A stretch of DNA of 64,000 bases, taken from Thermomucor indicae-seudaticae (taxonomy: Eukaryota; Mucoromycota; Mucoromycetes; Mucorales; Lichtheimiaceae). Position numbers and translations under genes: made by a program. The notes beneath the pieces were generated by a model. The model worked only from the letters and a program-made list of their open reading frames with translations. It ran no database searches and was not told where the DNA came from. The stretch's first letter is position 1; each line of letters begins with the position of its first letter. The DNA is taken from contig JSYX01000087.1 in the NCBI GenBank assembly GCA_000787465.1, positions 1-64,000 on the forward strand. The letters run 5' to 3'. Shown in pieces: positions 1 through 12,197 of the stretch.

Positions 1-2342
1 AAAATAAAACCCTTATTAAACGCCCTTCGATCCCCAGTCTCCTCGGGTGGCCACTCCCGGATCATTGACCCCATCGGGACGGGAAAGGCCTAGGCTCTTG
101 CGTGGCCCCCCTTCCTGTCCCTCAGGTGCGGCCCAACATCCCCGGAGGCCATGTCCAGATCCTAAGCGGGATGTCGGGCAGTCCTACACGACTTTGAACA
201 GGGTTTTAGTACTTTTATGGAATAGATAGAGAGTTTCACGAAACGAGAAAAACTTACTCGGCTTGCTTGTAAGTCGTCGGCATGCTGTCCCCCCCGGGAT
301 GGGCCTTCCCGGGTAATCCAATGAGCCTGGGTCCTGGAGGGAGCTTTGCTATTGAAGAGCTATTAGCATTGTACATAGTAGATGGAGAGTTCCATAAAAG
401 GAAAACACGCACCAGTAAACTTGCTAATGAACGCGGGATCCAAGAGAAAGGGAAAAGGAAGGAACAAAGTGGTCGCTCAGTTGAAGAGGCTTTTTATAGC
501 TTTCCTAGGTGCGTTTCGGAATTTCAAAGTTGTCTATTTCAATATTGCTTGTTTTAACAATTATGAGACATGAAACTGGTCAGGAATTCAATCCAACTTC
601 CCTCAAAGCTGTCTTTATAATTTCACACGCACCGCGTACTTCCTATATTCGTTATGGAGAAACCAAGCTACTGTTGGCCGCAACGGATAGCGATTGTCCT
701 TGCGCAGGCATCTGTCGTTGACAAGCGTAGCCAAAGAAAAGATAAGGGGGTTATTTCTGAAAAGAGCCCATGTGATGAATGACGCCTTGCCCTTGCCTTC
801 CCATTGAACACGGATAAACGGGAGTGGCAGAACCATGCACGTTGACCATGTGCGGGTAAGAATTAGATTCTTTATTGCACCGGATAACACGAATTATCAC
901 AAGTGCAAGACGTTATGCCGTCGAGAGAAAGTGAACCCAAACTATATATCTTTGCTCGAAACGAAGAAGAAAAGGTATTTAGCCTACATCAAAAATTGGC
1001 GAACTTTGGTTAAACAAGTTATCGAGGAGTCTTCGACAGCTTGCAGCTACATTTGTGTTGCCGATGTGAGAACTTGAAGCGAGTGATTACGCGAGGAAGA
1101 TTCTGTTCAGTTCTTTTGATAGGTTGCACACTGTGGTGCTATTAACAGAATGCATTGATCGAATGCCGTTCAGAAGCTGACAGCATTTTGTATGCTCGAA
1201 CCAAATATACATGAATCGTCTTACAATGTCCTGGAAGGTCACCAGCTGTAAGATGCAGATTGATGCGCTAAACATGAAATATATATTTGGCATATTATTA
1301 TGAAATTGTTGCGTGCAAGCCTTTTCAGTAAAGTCGGGCGACAAAGGTGTCCGTGCATTTATCAAACATAGACAGGGTAAAGTCAAGGTAAACGTGGCAG
1401 CTTATTTAACAGAGGAAGGATATTCCCTCTTCAGAAATAAAAACAGTCGTAAGAGATATTTTGTGCAAGAGAAAAGAAGAAACGGTCAAACTCGGCATAT
1501 ATGTTGACAATCCAGAACATTCTAAATGAACTGAGAGTCCAGCTGAGCAAGACAGAAAAGTCTTAAGTCAGATATGAGTTTACGCAAGAATGGCCTCCCA
1601 TGCGTTTTCTGACAGCACAAGTTTAATGAATGGCACGAGATCTCTGTTGATGTCTTGTATGTCCCTTCAACTTGGAAAATGTGTCATATCCGTACAACAT
1701 ACGGTCCGTCCATACCGATCACTGGTACGACCTGTCAATGGTAGTCAACAATGATTCGTCCTTCGTAAACAATCAGCCGTACTGTTCCTGAATTAACACC
1801 GCTATTGGGATCCCGTATCCTGGTGCCAGTAACACTCGTTATACCGATCGATTGGTGGTTTCGGAGCATAAACGGTTATCTATTTCTTAGATATAAATAA
1901 GAAGTGTTCTCTCATCATAATAAGAAATCGATTATTGAGCTTCAAAGGATTTACTGCCTTTGTCTTCTTTATTACTGTTTTTCCATCTTATTGATAATAC
2001 AAAATATTCCTTCATCTGAGCAGCGAAGAAGCATATGGAAATTACCTCCTGTTTTCGGAAATAAATGCTCAGACTAAGCCGTGATTGGTTCTCGATTTAA
2101 TGATATGACGGGATGAAGTGATCACTGATCACTGATCACTAAATCGAAATATCACTAAATCGAGCGCCTACTGCATTGTTGGCTTGATCATCGAGCATCG
2201 TGTCTAGGTTAATGATAGAAGGCACAAAGCATGTAATAGCCTTTTTACGGTAGCAAAAGTCTTATAAGGCTACTGCAAGCTGGATATTTTTATGTTAACT
2301 TTAACAACCATGAAACGTAGATTGAGCTAAGGGATATCGTTA
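1..2342. other. gene-poor left flank
   Basis: I recognise no protein here. Open frames are short, mutually overlapping and lack family motifs. The first 350 bases are GC-rich compared with the AT-rich stretch that follows, and look like degraded repeat DNA. A transposon-like terminus ends near 2173 and is listed separately. Confidence 0.5.
2110..2173. repeat. solitary transposon terminus related to the 2343-3092 element
   Basis: Read on the minus strand from 2173 inward, the sequence starts CAGTAGGCGCTCGATTTAG. This nearly matches the terminal repeat of the element at 2343-3092. It is followed by a second GATTTAGTGATC-type unit and three tandem copies of the 7-mer TGATCAC (around 2120-2140). 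I found no matching left end upstream, so this is probably a truncated copy. The expected TA duplication reads CA on this side. Confidence 0.45.
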
Positions 2343-3092
2343 CAGTGGGCGCTCTCGATTTAAGAATCACCTCTTGAGCATCGAAACAGTGATTCCTAAA
2401 TAGAATTATTCTTAAATCAATTTCACGCATACTCGGCAAATACGTTTTACCGCCGGGTGTACAAGTTATTAGAAGACAATGAATCACGACACGCTAATAA
2501 AGGGGAATCTCGCAAATAAATCAGCTTCGCGTTATGTAATGGAAGTTGCAAGAATGACCCTTTCTCTTAATTAAAAGCGACTTCGTGTCAAAACGGAGCA
2601 CGACTCCCTGTGTTCTTTTATTATGCAAAAGTCTCACGCGTCGCCTCGCCCTATCCCCTCTAAAATTGTTTCTAAGCCATTGACACGTCTGGTCAGCACT
2701 AAAAGTACGTCAACTTGACCAATCGTCAAAAGCTCGCCATTTGGCATGAGTTCGAAAAAGCGAAATGCAGCCAGGGAGTTCTACGAAGATAGGCACTGGA
2801 TACCTTTAATCTTGACGGAAATCAAGCGTATGGAACCATTTCCAAGATACTCAAAAGATACGCAAATGACCTATCAACAGCTCGACAGGAAGCACATCAA
2901 GGAAAATCACTTCTTCTTTGATTAATAAACACTCAGGATCCGTTCTTATTGGCCCACTCGATTTCGTCATAAAACGTCGCAAAGTGATAACTTATCCCTA
3001 ACGCGAGCGATGGAATATATCCCTGCTTACGGGTGCCGAGAAGTCCAAAAGCTATTCTTAGATCGAAATATTCTTAAATCGAGCGCCCACTG
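2343..3092. mobile_element. degenerate Tc1/mariner (pogo-like) DNA transposon with TA target duplication
   Basis: The left end CAGTGGGCGCTC(TC)GATTTAAGAAT and the reverse complement of the right end match over about 25 bases, apart from a 2-base indel. TA flanks both ends (2341-2342 and 3093-3094), as expected for Tc1/mariner/pogo insertion. Inside on the plus strand, from about 2715, a frame reads LTNRQKLAIWHEFEKAK, then an in-frame TAG, then AYGTISKILKRYAN. This resembles the N-terminal CENP-B/pogo helix-turn-helix of such transposases. No DDE catalytic domain is left and stops interrupt the frame, so the element is non-autonomous or dead. Confidence 0.7.
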
Positions 3093-3401
3093 TAAATGAA
3101 GCAAGTATACTGAGACCGTAGCAATGTTACTGCCCTTATAAGACAGTGACTCTAGGGACGCATGTGGATTCGTGGAGATAGATATCCAGTCTCCTCCATG
3201 CTTCGTGAACATCCGTAAAAAGAGACATGATCGCTTTAATAGTTCGGCAGGATAAAGAATATACTTGGGAACACACTTTGGACCCCTGCAGCGCAAAAGT
3301 GCCAAATGAAGCAGGCAAGTATTGTTGCATTTTTTGCAAATTGGGATTTCCGTAAGATTTTTACTACTGAATAAGGAAAAAGACATAAAGAAGGGAAGCT
3401 G

Positions 3402-6400
3402 CTAGAAACCAGACCGCACACGCATATCTTCAATCTTCTTCTGTACTTCTGCCACAGACCGATCTAATTCTTCCGCTATCATACGCTTCTTCTCTGCGGG
3501 TAAGGAATTATACTGTTCGCATAGATCACCATCAATGACCGACTTGACGGGTATGTAGAAGCTGCGATAACTTAAATGATCCCTTCCAGCCAATGGTGGA
3601 GCTTCCGACCGCATGTGCATCTCCAGCATCTGGAAGAAATCAACGTCCTCCTTCGATACGAACGGAACAAAAATGCTGATAGATCCCAAAAACGTTGTGA
3701 CTAACAGCACTTCACGGCCGCCAGATATCAAAGTTGTACGGTGTAACGATGTGATTATATCTCCCATGAAATAGTGACAGATGTTTTCAATCTACATGTA
3801 AGGAACATTGGTAAGCTAGGTGAAGGACGCTGGACTACCACTTCACAAACTTACTTTGTTCGGGGCGCCCTGGAGGTAACCTTTTTCGTGGAAGATACGA
3901 TTACCTGTCGTATCTTCATCCACGTCGTGACTGATCGACTGTGGTAACCGGTCCACAAAGAAGTTTCCGAATTTGTCGCCGCCAGCTACAGTGTCGTAAT
4001 CGATCATGGCGGACGCCGTCGTCCAGCGCGGTGTCGTGTCGTCCGCAAATACAATAATACGATTATCTACGTGTTTATACACTGCGTAATGTATAGATTC
4101 TTGTACGTCGCCAATCAAGATACGATCGCCTTGGGTATGTAATGTCACAACCATATTAGGAATTGCCTGCCACACCGCAAAAACGGAGTCAGCATCAATT
4201 AAAAACCTTTTATATGAACAGACGTACCCTTGTTTCGCATTTCCGAAGCATCTTCTTCCGTCCAAGATCGTATATTCTAAGCGCTTTGCCAATGCCAGCT
4301 AGCAGACGGCCTTGGAATCCAAGAAGTGCGGTCGGCACATCTTCTATCGGGGTCTTGTGGATAAGCTCTAGTTGATGCTTTTGCAATGATTCGGAGTGCA
4401 CGATTTTGTAGATGTTTATGAAGCCAGAAGAACAAGACCGCGGTGCGAGCTTGACATCTTTCGCAGTACCCACAACTACCAACTGTTCCGATGGATCCGC
4501 TGTATGTGGGTTATTCCGGAATTGTACTACAGCAACACTGAATGCTGCCTCGTTATCTTCAAGCTCAATCAATTGCAGAGTTTCACCCTGAAATGGATCC
4601 AGCAACCGAATACAGCTCGCCCACTTGCCGGGCTCGTTGCGAACATGGCCGAATTGGACGGGATCAAGTCCAGTGATATCCTCGTCTATTTCGAAGCCTT
4701 CTTTCTCCTTAATCGCCAGTTGCTTCTCCTTCTCTTTCGGCGAGAAAGTGGCATGGTCCGCTTCGATGATGACGAATAGCTTGGTGGCCTGGTGTAGCAC
4801 AAACTTCTTAGGCGTGTATTTCAGCGGAATCGATACTTGGTTGAAAATACTACCAAGTTTTTCAATGGTGAAGATGCGTAACGTGTTACCAGCGACGGCC
4901 ACCACGCCTTCAGCGCATTGCTCGCTAACAAATGGACTACCATATTCTAGCATGTCGTAGCTCAAAGGCGTGAGGTACAAGCGGTTCTGGAAGGTGTAGC
5001 TGATCCAGGGTTTCGTGGATAGCGCGAGCAATGCAGGTTTCCCTTGGACTGTAATCCGGAATAGCTTGACGCTTCGTGCACCAATAAATCGCGTACGAGT
5101 ATCCGAAAGCTGTCCCGTGATCGTATCCAGCACCGTCCGCAGTAGGACACCGTTCGAAAGACCAATATTAAGATATTGCGTACCATGTCCGCGTTCTACT
5201 GTTGATTCAACCATTTCAATTATGCAAAGGCTTGACGGTACACCTTGAACAGCTTGCATTGAGATAGATTCCAGACAAGTATCTGGGTCAAGGCTCAGGA
5301 TACGTACAGTTTGATCATCGCAACCAACAGCCAAGTGACGCGATCGCTGGCGACCCTCCGGCACTTCACCGATAGCGAGGCAAGTGACATTGGAGGCCAT
5401 TTGTTTACGTTCCTGATGCTCGTTAAGCTGACCCATATTGTCGAGCTCAAAATAGACGATTTCGCCGCCGGATAATGCAATGGCGATCTGCCGGTTATTC
5501 GTAGCGGCTTGCACAATTACTTGTCCACCAGGAGTCCTCCATTCATTTACACGACGGTCTGCACGAATATGTCTTATTCCCTGAGGATACACTTGGATTA
5601 AAGCATCTTCTCCCAGTTGCTGCACCGCTATCGTCGGCGAGGACGTAAGAAAACCTGTGTCGGTGACTTCTTCGACTGTTTCCCCAATCGATAATACCAG
5701 GGTTGCATTAGCGAACGATACCACGATATAGGCATGATACTGGTCATCTGCGCGGAGCTTGGTCGTCCAGACGGCACTTGGATTACCGGGCAGCTCACTG
5801 ACGGCTAATTCGGCTGCTTCTAGACCCTGGTTCAAGATTCTCAACGACGACCGTGATCCTCGACCGCAAAGAGTGTAAATTCTTGGGCTATCTTCATCCG
5901 CCAAGTTGAGCACCTTCGCATCCATCAACGGTGCCAGAGACTCTAACTCGTCAACGAGCATCAAGTTCTTCAATGGACGAGGTTTAAAGTATACCAAAGG
6001 TGTCTCGTCTTGGGCCTCTTCGGCTTCCATGTAGTCTGCTGAGGATATTTCAGGGTCATCAGGATCGTCGCCCAAGCTTTCGAACGAGTACAAATGACTA
6101 CCGAAGCGCGTGAGCGTCATTGGTGCAAATACCGTAAACTAGAGTTTGCTTACTGGTTTCCGAATTCGTTTGCAGCGAACAGGAACCCGCTCTTGAGAAT
6201 GCAAAGGGAAGTAGCGACAGGTATTGTGTCAAAGTATTTGATGGTCATACCCTTGACAACGCCCTCTGAATGTTCCATTGTAACCTTGTAAAGATCTCCT
6301 TCTTCCGACTGCAACAAGAAGAAAAACTGTGTCTGCTTGTTGATTTTCATTTTGTGCAACGCAAATGTCGCAATAATTATTCCTCGATTGGGATCTTCTA

Positions 6401-7389
6401 GTGGCTGGGCACGACGAGGGATGGGAATACGATGCTCTGGCATATCTTGATGCTTGTATGTGATAAAGTTTTCCGTACAAACAAGAACACCAGAAGGCCC
6501 ATCATTACCGCCAGGCACTAATGAAAGAAAAAGAAAACATCAGAACAGGATTCTGCATACGCGCCCTCTCTCTCACAGGCTTTATGACAACAAACCTGGA
6601 ATTAACAAGTTTGCTCGTCGATCAACCGCCTCACTCCATTTTCGCACAACGTGATTCAGACCAAGATCAAGTTCATAATACGTCAACAGTTTCTCGACAT
6701 TCTTTAACGCCTCTCCCGTATGGTCCTGATCCGCTTCTGAATAATCCACCTCCAGACAAGCAAATACCGGGTTTTCAAATCCAACATCCAACCCGACGAC
6801 ATGGTGAATAAGAGCATGGCTTTTGTGGGCTTCCAACGGCGACGAGATCGTCAAGCGTGCCGCAGAATCTCGGTTGAGAATGTAGACCAATTTTTGCTTT
6901 TCGACAGCAGCAATCATCGTAGCCCGTCCTTTCGGATCGGTCGCCAGATACTGACCTGGCACAATACGTCGACTGCCGGTTTTGCCAAATGTCTCTTGAT
7001 GTACTTTGTCAAATACATTCTTTGTCGGGTTGTATTCGAGAATAACGATTCGTCCGGAATCCGAACCAACAATCACGTAATCTTTAGGACAAAGTTGATT
7101 GTCAATCTAAAATTTGCTCCTTTTTCAAGGTGGCATAGCGCGCTTTTCTTACTAAACACATACCCTTGCTGGAACCTGTCAATCGAAAAGGGGCTATACT
7201 TCGTATGAGACCGAAAACTTCGTGTGCTAGAACTGTGTGGACTTTCCCAGTGTTGGGATCTGGCCTCAGAAGCTCGAGGCGAGTGTTCCGTGCAACAATG
7301 ATCTCTTGCTGTTTGGTTCCCGAAAAGTTGCCGTGGATGGCCTGATTCACGGCAGTCGTTGGGCTGAGAGTAACGTTGTAGAGAAACAT
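3402..7389 (-). CDS. SF3B3: splicing factor 3B subunit 3 (SF3b130/Rse1)
   Basis: This is the large beta-propeller scaffold of the SF3b complex in U2 snRNP, where it supports branch-site recognition together with SF3B1 and PHF5A. The spliced product is about 1,200 aa, normal for the family. It starts [20 protein letters not shown] at 7389. Exon 2 has [14 protein letters not shown], the longest exon (about 4.2-6.1 kb) carries the MMS1_N and CPSF_A beta-propeller regions, and the C-terminus ends [12 protein letters not shown], like the human KKLEDIRTRYAF. I see about six exons separated by short GT-AG introns; the first coding exon is 7389-7164. The start was chosen because the internal ATG aligns with the family N-terminus, whereas the longer frame adds nine unrelated residues. 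The neighbour TBL1-like gene lies 371 bp upstream on the same strand. The frame is intact throughout. Confidence 0.96.
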
Positions 7390-7760
7390 GGCGAAAAAAG
7401 TGCTGTGATGCCGCAAGCGCTCTCGACGAGTCCTACGGTAAAATGCTTAGCTGTTCTGACGATGCCGGATTCCGGTGGCACTGCAGACAGCTCCGTTGAG
7501 AACCCACTTCGGGAAACAGTCACAGTACCTTTGAATGATCCCAGATGTCCTTCAGGCCAAAGTACTTCGTTGCTTCATTGATTTGTTTTCCCTTCGTAAC
7601 GGCTCTGCATTTTATTTTTTTTTTTTTTCATGCGTTTAAATAAAGACTATAGACAATTACACTTTAGGAAGAAAACGAAGAGCAATCAGATACCGAGCAT
7701 AGACGTATTGAATGTCGAGAAAGATAAGAATAACAAAGGTAAGATCCAGCGTGGCATTTT
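7390..7760. promoter_or_regulatory. intergenic: SF3B3 promoter and TBL1-like 3' end
   Basis: This 371-bp gap separates two minus-strand genes, so it must hold the SF3B3 promoter/5'UTR and the 3' end of the TBL1-like gene. The clearest feature is a nearly pure T run at about 7614-7629 (an A run on the coding strand). I see no other gene. Confidence 0.4.
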
Positions 7761-10024
7761 TATCGTTTCATATCCAAAATGACGACCTAAGATAGTAAAG
7801 GACACATTAGTTGATACTCACCCGGGTCCACTTATGAAGCAAGGATTCTTTTTTACCTGTTTATTGGAGGTGCAAGCAGCCAGTTTATCCCCGTTCTTGT
7901 TAAAATGTACTTCAAAGATACCCCCATCCGCTTTGAAGGTCTTTTGTAAAGTCCCCTCCTAATAATTGAAAGGCTTTAGCAAAATAATCGAGCCTCATAT
8001 TCACACTGCAAAACGAACAAAAGATACCTTAGCGTTCCAAACATTTAATCGCTCGTCAAAGCTGCCGGTAGCCAGCCATGTAGCATTAGGGCTAAAGGAT
8101 ATAGAGTATACTGCCTCCGTGTGATTCCGCAGTACGTGTAGGCATGTTCCACTAAGGGCGTCCCAAATGCGCACGGTGGCATCGAAGCTCGCTGTTGCTA
8201 ATATCCGCGGCGTATCATTATTATTAGACGAAGGAGCGTAAGGGGCCCATTGTAAGGTATATATTTGTAGCCTGTGGCCAAGGAATTGCTGGACAGGCTC
8301 ATCTGAAGACAGTGACCAGAGCTTTGCAGTTCCGTCATCCGAGCATGAAGCGAGATACTGTCGACTCGGGTCCCAGCGAACAGCATTGACTTCGTCCTAC
8401 ATTTACTGGTAAGCTGAAGTTGTTGTCGTTGTCTGTTCAGGTTACTCGCCTCATGGCCAGTCCATTTTCGCAACGGCGCTGATGATCCTACGCGACATAC
8501 ATAAATAGCTTTATCCGATGAGCAGGAAGCGAACGTCGTATGATCCATCCAATCCAGATCAAGGATAGCTACTAGAATCGTATATCAGACGTTTTGCATA
8601 CAACAGCAACATCCAAATCCAAAGAATGATATGGATTACTTACGGGAATGAAACTTGAACTGCTGTTTCATTTCACCAGTTTCTGGGTCCCATACTACTG
8701 TCGTACTGTCTGCGCTTCCACTCAGCAGCAAATCGCCATTACCATTCCATTTCAGCGAGAATATCGGGCCTTGGTGGTGTGCCATTAGGAAGCGCAATTC
8801 ACCCTTTAGTGTCCAAATCCTTGCTTGACCGTCGTACGATCCAGTTGCGAGCAGTGTCCCAGAAGGCTGGCCACATCTTTATGAGCAAATACGTTCCTTT
8901 TACATTCACTACTCATTAAACCTCACATTCCAATCCAGAGTTGTCACGTCCTTATTCTCGTTCAAATATGGTAGATGGCTCAAGACAATAGGTTGAGGTA
9001 CGGTGTCCTTGTCTTCCGGTACACGCCACAGACGAGCAGTCGCGTCGCCAGATCTGCATAAGACGTCTGATGAGTCTACAAACACATAAGTCTCTCAGCA
9101 TGACTCGCACGTACCCTGATGCCAGCAGGAGGGGTTCGACTGGATTCCAAGAACATGAAAACACCTCGCTTTGATGGCCCTGCAGTATCAAAACGTCCGA
9201 TTTGTCCACGATTTCCTCTGGTTTAGCTAGTTCTGCTGTTGATGAAACCTCTGCTGCTGGAACCTCGCCTGTCTCAACTACAAAGCAATTGTCGAATTTG
9301 CCCCGGTTAAAATGTCGCTCGCTGCTGTAAGCCATATATTGAAACTTACCATCATTCGCAGTTGCTTCTTCCTTTACTGAGTAACCGTTCACAGAGCTGT
9401 CAGTCGGAACAGTTTCATTTACACCAGGTGTAGAAACGGACGGCATATCCACTGCAGATTCCTCGTAAGTAGCATCCCGTCGAGGTCGTTTCTCACGTTC
9501 TTTTTGAGTCTTTTCTTTCCGCGGTCGCTTCGCACCTTGCGTGGGTGTTGATGCCGAGTGCGAGTCAGTAAACGTTTTGCCTGTAAGTTCACAGTGATGG
9601 GGTTCGAGTAACGAGAACGGTATGTTGCATTCCATCAACTCGCCATCCTTTTGTTTTTTGCATTGTTTCAATTATATGCATAAATTGCGTGAATATAACT
9701 CGTAATTAAAGGTGTAACGTGCAGCGACATGGCGGAAGATATATACCTCGTTCATGTGGGCCTCAATATCCATAAACTGGAGGCCCTTGTGAATTATGTT
9801 GATAAGAGCACCTGGTTGTATTTCTGTATCTCGGTATGCCGAATTCTGCACCTGACTTTCATGCTGAAATGCAAACGACGTATGCCGGAAACCTGATCGC
9901 GAAAACCCAATGCGCTTCGATTAAGTTCGCCATTTAGAGTTTAACAGGAGTCACGGATTAACTCACCGGATTCCTGTAGATATCTGTACACAATTATGTT
10001 CACTTGCTCGCTGGTGAGGGTCAT
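7761..10024 (-). CDS. TBL1X/TBL1XR1-like (Sif2-like) LisH-WD40 protein
   Basis: This is a homologue of transducin beta-like 1 and yeast Sif2, the WD40 subunits of NCoR/SMRT and Set3C histone deacetylase complexes. The start [20 protein letters not shown] is a LisH dimerisation motif matching the TBL1 N-terminus. The next exon reads [20 protein letters not shown], as in TBL1. A charged, low-complexity linker with a basic [17 protein letters not shown] stretch (a possible NLS) follows, then WD40 repeats beginning [16 protein letters not shown]. Later repeats carry [28 protein letters not shown] and [16 protein letters not shown] tiny last exon (7761-7787) supplies VVILDMKR and the stop, equivalent to VCVLDLRK in human TBL1XR1. 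There are many short introns. Nuclear and repressive function is inferred from the family. Confidence 0.92.
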
Positions 10025-10388
10025 AGAATAAAGGAGAGACTGTTGGAAAGATCAGAAAACAAAATTTCGGGGCGTCCCGTGGAAAGCTTATTAGAATCTG
10101 CAAAGGCTGGGGTGGAAGAGAAAGGCGACGAATTTTGGAGCGGCCAAAAATTGGTTACAAACGTCAGGAAAATTGCAAGCTGCCTCCAACCATGACTAAT
10201 CCAAACAGGTTTGATCATATCCACGCTTACACATTTATCACTACAAAACGAGCACACCTTAGCATTCAAAAGCATTTGTTTGAGAAACTGTGATGTACAA
10301 TAATGGAATCCATAAATGCCCAGAACCTAGCAGCCTTCAACCCATGCTAAAGGCCCATTCGGTTACTCAAGCCGACAAGGATATATAC
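10025..10388. other. intergenic between the TBL1-like gene and the ML-domain gene
   Basis: This 364-bp gap between two minus-strand genes should hold the TBL1-like promoter and the 3'UTR of the lipid-transfer gene. A small open frame at 10004-10195 has no family signature. Nothing else is recognisable. Confidence 0.35.
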
Positions 10389-11106
10389 TTAAACTCTTCT
10401 AAAGATCGTGTGGCCGTCCAGGCAAGTAACCTGTTCTCCATTCTGGGAAGTAATGACGGCATGAACGGTGTATTTACCCTAGAAGCCAAAGGTTAAACTT
10501 TCTGACAGTTGTCTGTTCGCAGATAAGCGGAACTTACAGGAGCTGCGAAAGTAGTATTTCAAGATAGATAGATTGGTATTGGGGAAACAGTAAGAGATCA
10601 GGTCCTTTCTGCCTTATCGACAATTGCATAACACTTACGGATCTCTTTAGGAAGATCGATCTCTTTTGTGAATTCAAGAACGCCTGGTTCGATGGGGCAT
10701 TCCTCATCAACCTTTTGAATCTCGTCGCAGAAATCGAATCGCTTTTTGATAAGTTGGATAACGTTAAACTTCACGACAATATCCACGGTGGTGCCCTTGG
10801 CCACTGTCTTTGACAAATAGCCCTTGAAATACACGGTAAGCTTCTCGCCTCTTCTTGGAGGATCAGGATGCAGTTCGATGGTCTCGATGCTACAAAAAAG
10901 GAGACAGGCAGTAATCAGTCTATAAAGATTCGCAACGCAAAAGTCCGAGTATGTTACGTTAAAAGATCTTTGTCTGTGCCGCATGTCTTGATGAGATCAG
11001 TAGACGCATCATAGATTGGTTCTTGTTGAAGTCGAAAATGTGGGAGTGTGGCAGCTGTAGCTAGCGCAACGAAGAAAGTAACAAGGACGAGTATAGTGTG
11101 CTTCAT
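10389..11106 (-). CDS. ML-domain phosphatidylglycerol/phosphatidylinositol transfer protein (NPC2-like)
   Basis: This is a secreted or vacuolar lipid-binding protein of the MD-2-related lipid-recognition family. It starts MKHTILVLVTFFVALATAAT, a clear signal peptide of about 19 residues. The mature part has the family signatures CGTDKDLLTIETIELHPDPP, GEKLTVYFKG and a C-terminal IPPGKYTV...VTCLDGHTIF. The spliced product is about 165 aa, typical for fungal PG/PI-TP. Joining the exons needs a 5-nt microexon (10538-10542) between KEI and GKYTV: without it the next codons are CGG TAA, a premature stop. The last exon is 10389-10478. Cysteines at the CGT, DFCDEI, EECPI and TCL positions fit the family's disulphides. 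Confidence 0.9.
10538..10542 (-). other. 5-nucleotide microexon of the ML-domain gene
   Basis: On the minus strand the site reads TTTCGCAG|CTCCT|GTAAGTTCC. The upstream exon ends ATC C and the downstream exon begins GGT AAA TAC. With the five bases inserted, the codons become ATC CCT CCT GGT AAA TAC (IPPGKY), the family consensus. Without them the frame hits TAA at once. Confidence 0.8.
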
Positions 11107-12197
11107 CGTGGACAGTGGGTAAAAGCGATGGTCAGGTGGTTATGCCTTGAAATTGACTGTCGTTCCTAAGTCAATCGCCGTTGACTCCGTTCCGACTCCA
11201 GATATGGTACTAAGCTCTCCGAGCCGCGCTTTATTCTCCGTTATATGTGGAAAAAATTTTCTATCTGACCCTCTGTATCTTTCCAAGATCGCCCCAAGCA
11301 ATTTTTTCGTCTAAGTTAATGAGGGAGGGCCGTACAAGAAAGAAATATGAATACAAATGAAGAAAGATAAGAGACTATCTAACCGATGTGACTATGTTCT
11401 GAGCGGTTGCGTACCATATCTTCCGTCTCCACTGCGTCAACTCTCCTATTGTCTCGGGTAAAAATAGCCAATAGCCACGCAGATAACAGAAACCGTGATG
11501 TTAGCGAAAATTGCCATGCACTGAAACCATTTAGGCCGGTCCTACCCATCTTCAATGACTCTCCAGCATTCCAACCTCTTCTTCTACGCTGATCATATCT
11601 GGTATTCAGATAAATCTTTACGGACAGATATCGCTAATCATGCTTCTACAAAGTTCAGCTTTATCACGATCATGCAAGTAATCTTCCACTGATGCTGCAT
11701 CGCGTAATAAAACTGCGTTCGATCAATACATTTACCAAAAGAGAGCCTCTGAGATATACTGATAAGCATCAGTTAATCTACAGTCTATTCATAAACTACG
11801 TTGAACGGCTGCCCACGGCACTCAGGCTTATTCACTTTCCCGCCGTGTAGCGTTGTAGATAACATGTAACGATTATTGAGTAGAAAATACTGGGTTGCGA
11901 GCGTCTATACAGTTTTCCGCCCACTCAACAGTCGCTCTACACGATATGCGTTCGTGTTCTTTATAACGTTTCATACAAGGTCTCGCAACTGGAACATCAG
12001 ATATATACTACCCTGCTCATGAAGCTTCCGGATATCCACGTATAAAGTCATGTCTGTAGTGTGTTGCTTTACGCCAGGTTAGGTATGCTCTTCTCGAGTG
12101 GAAGTGGCCCAAAATTTCCATGGGTCTTGCTTGATCTGTTCCATCAACCTCAATTCCTTTTTCACTTCCGTGTTGATAGCAAGCTTGCCGCTTTACC
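11107..12197. other. divergent intergenic region between the ML-domain gene (-) and HMCES (+)
   Basis: This 1.1-kb region holds both 5' flanks. I see only short unsupported open frames and no RNA gene or repeat that I can name. Confidence 0.35.

Noticed and set aside
10598..10984. ML-domain protein ending at KEIRKCYAIVDKAERT
   Set aside because: This is intron read-through. The family C-terminus (IPPGKYTV...TCLDGH) is found downstream and is reached through two introns and the 5-nt exon.
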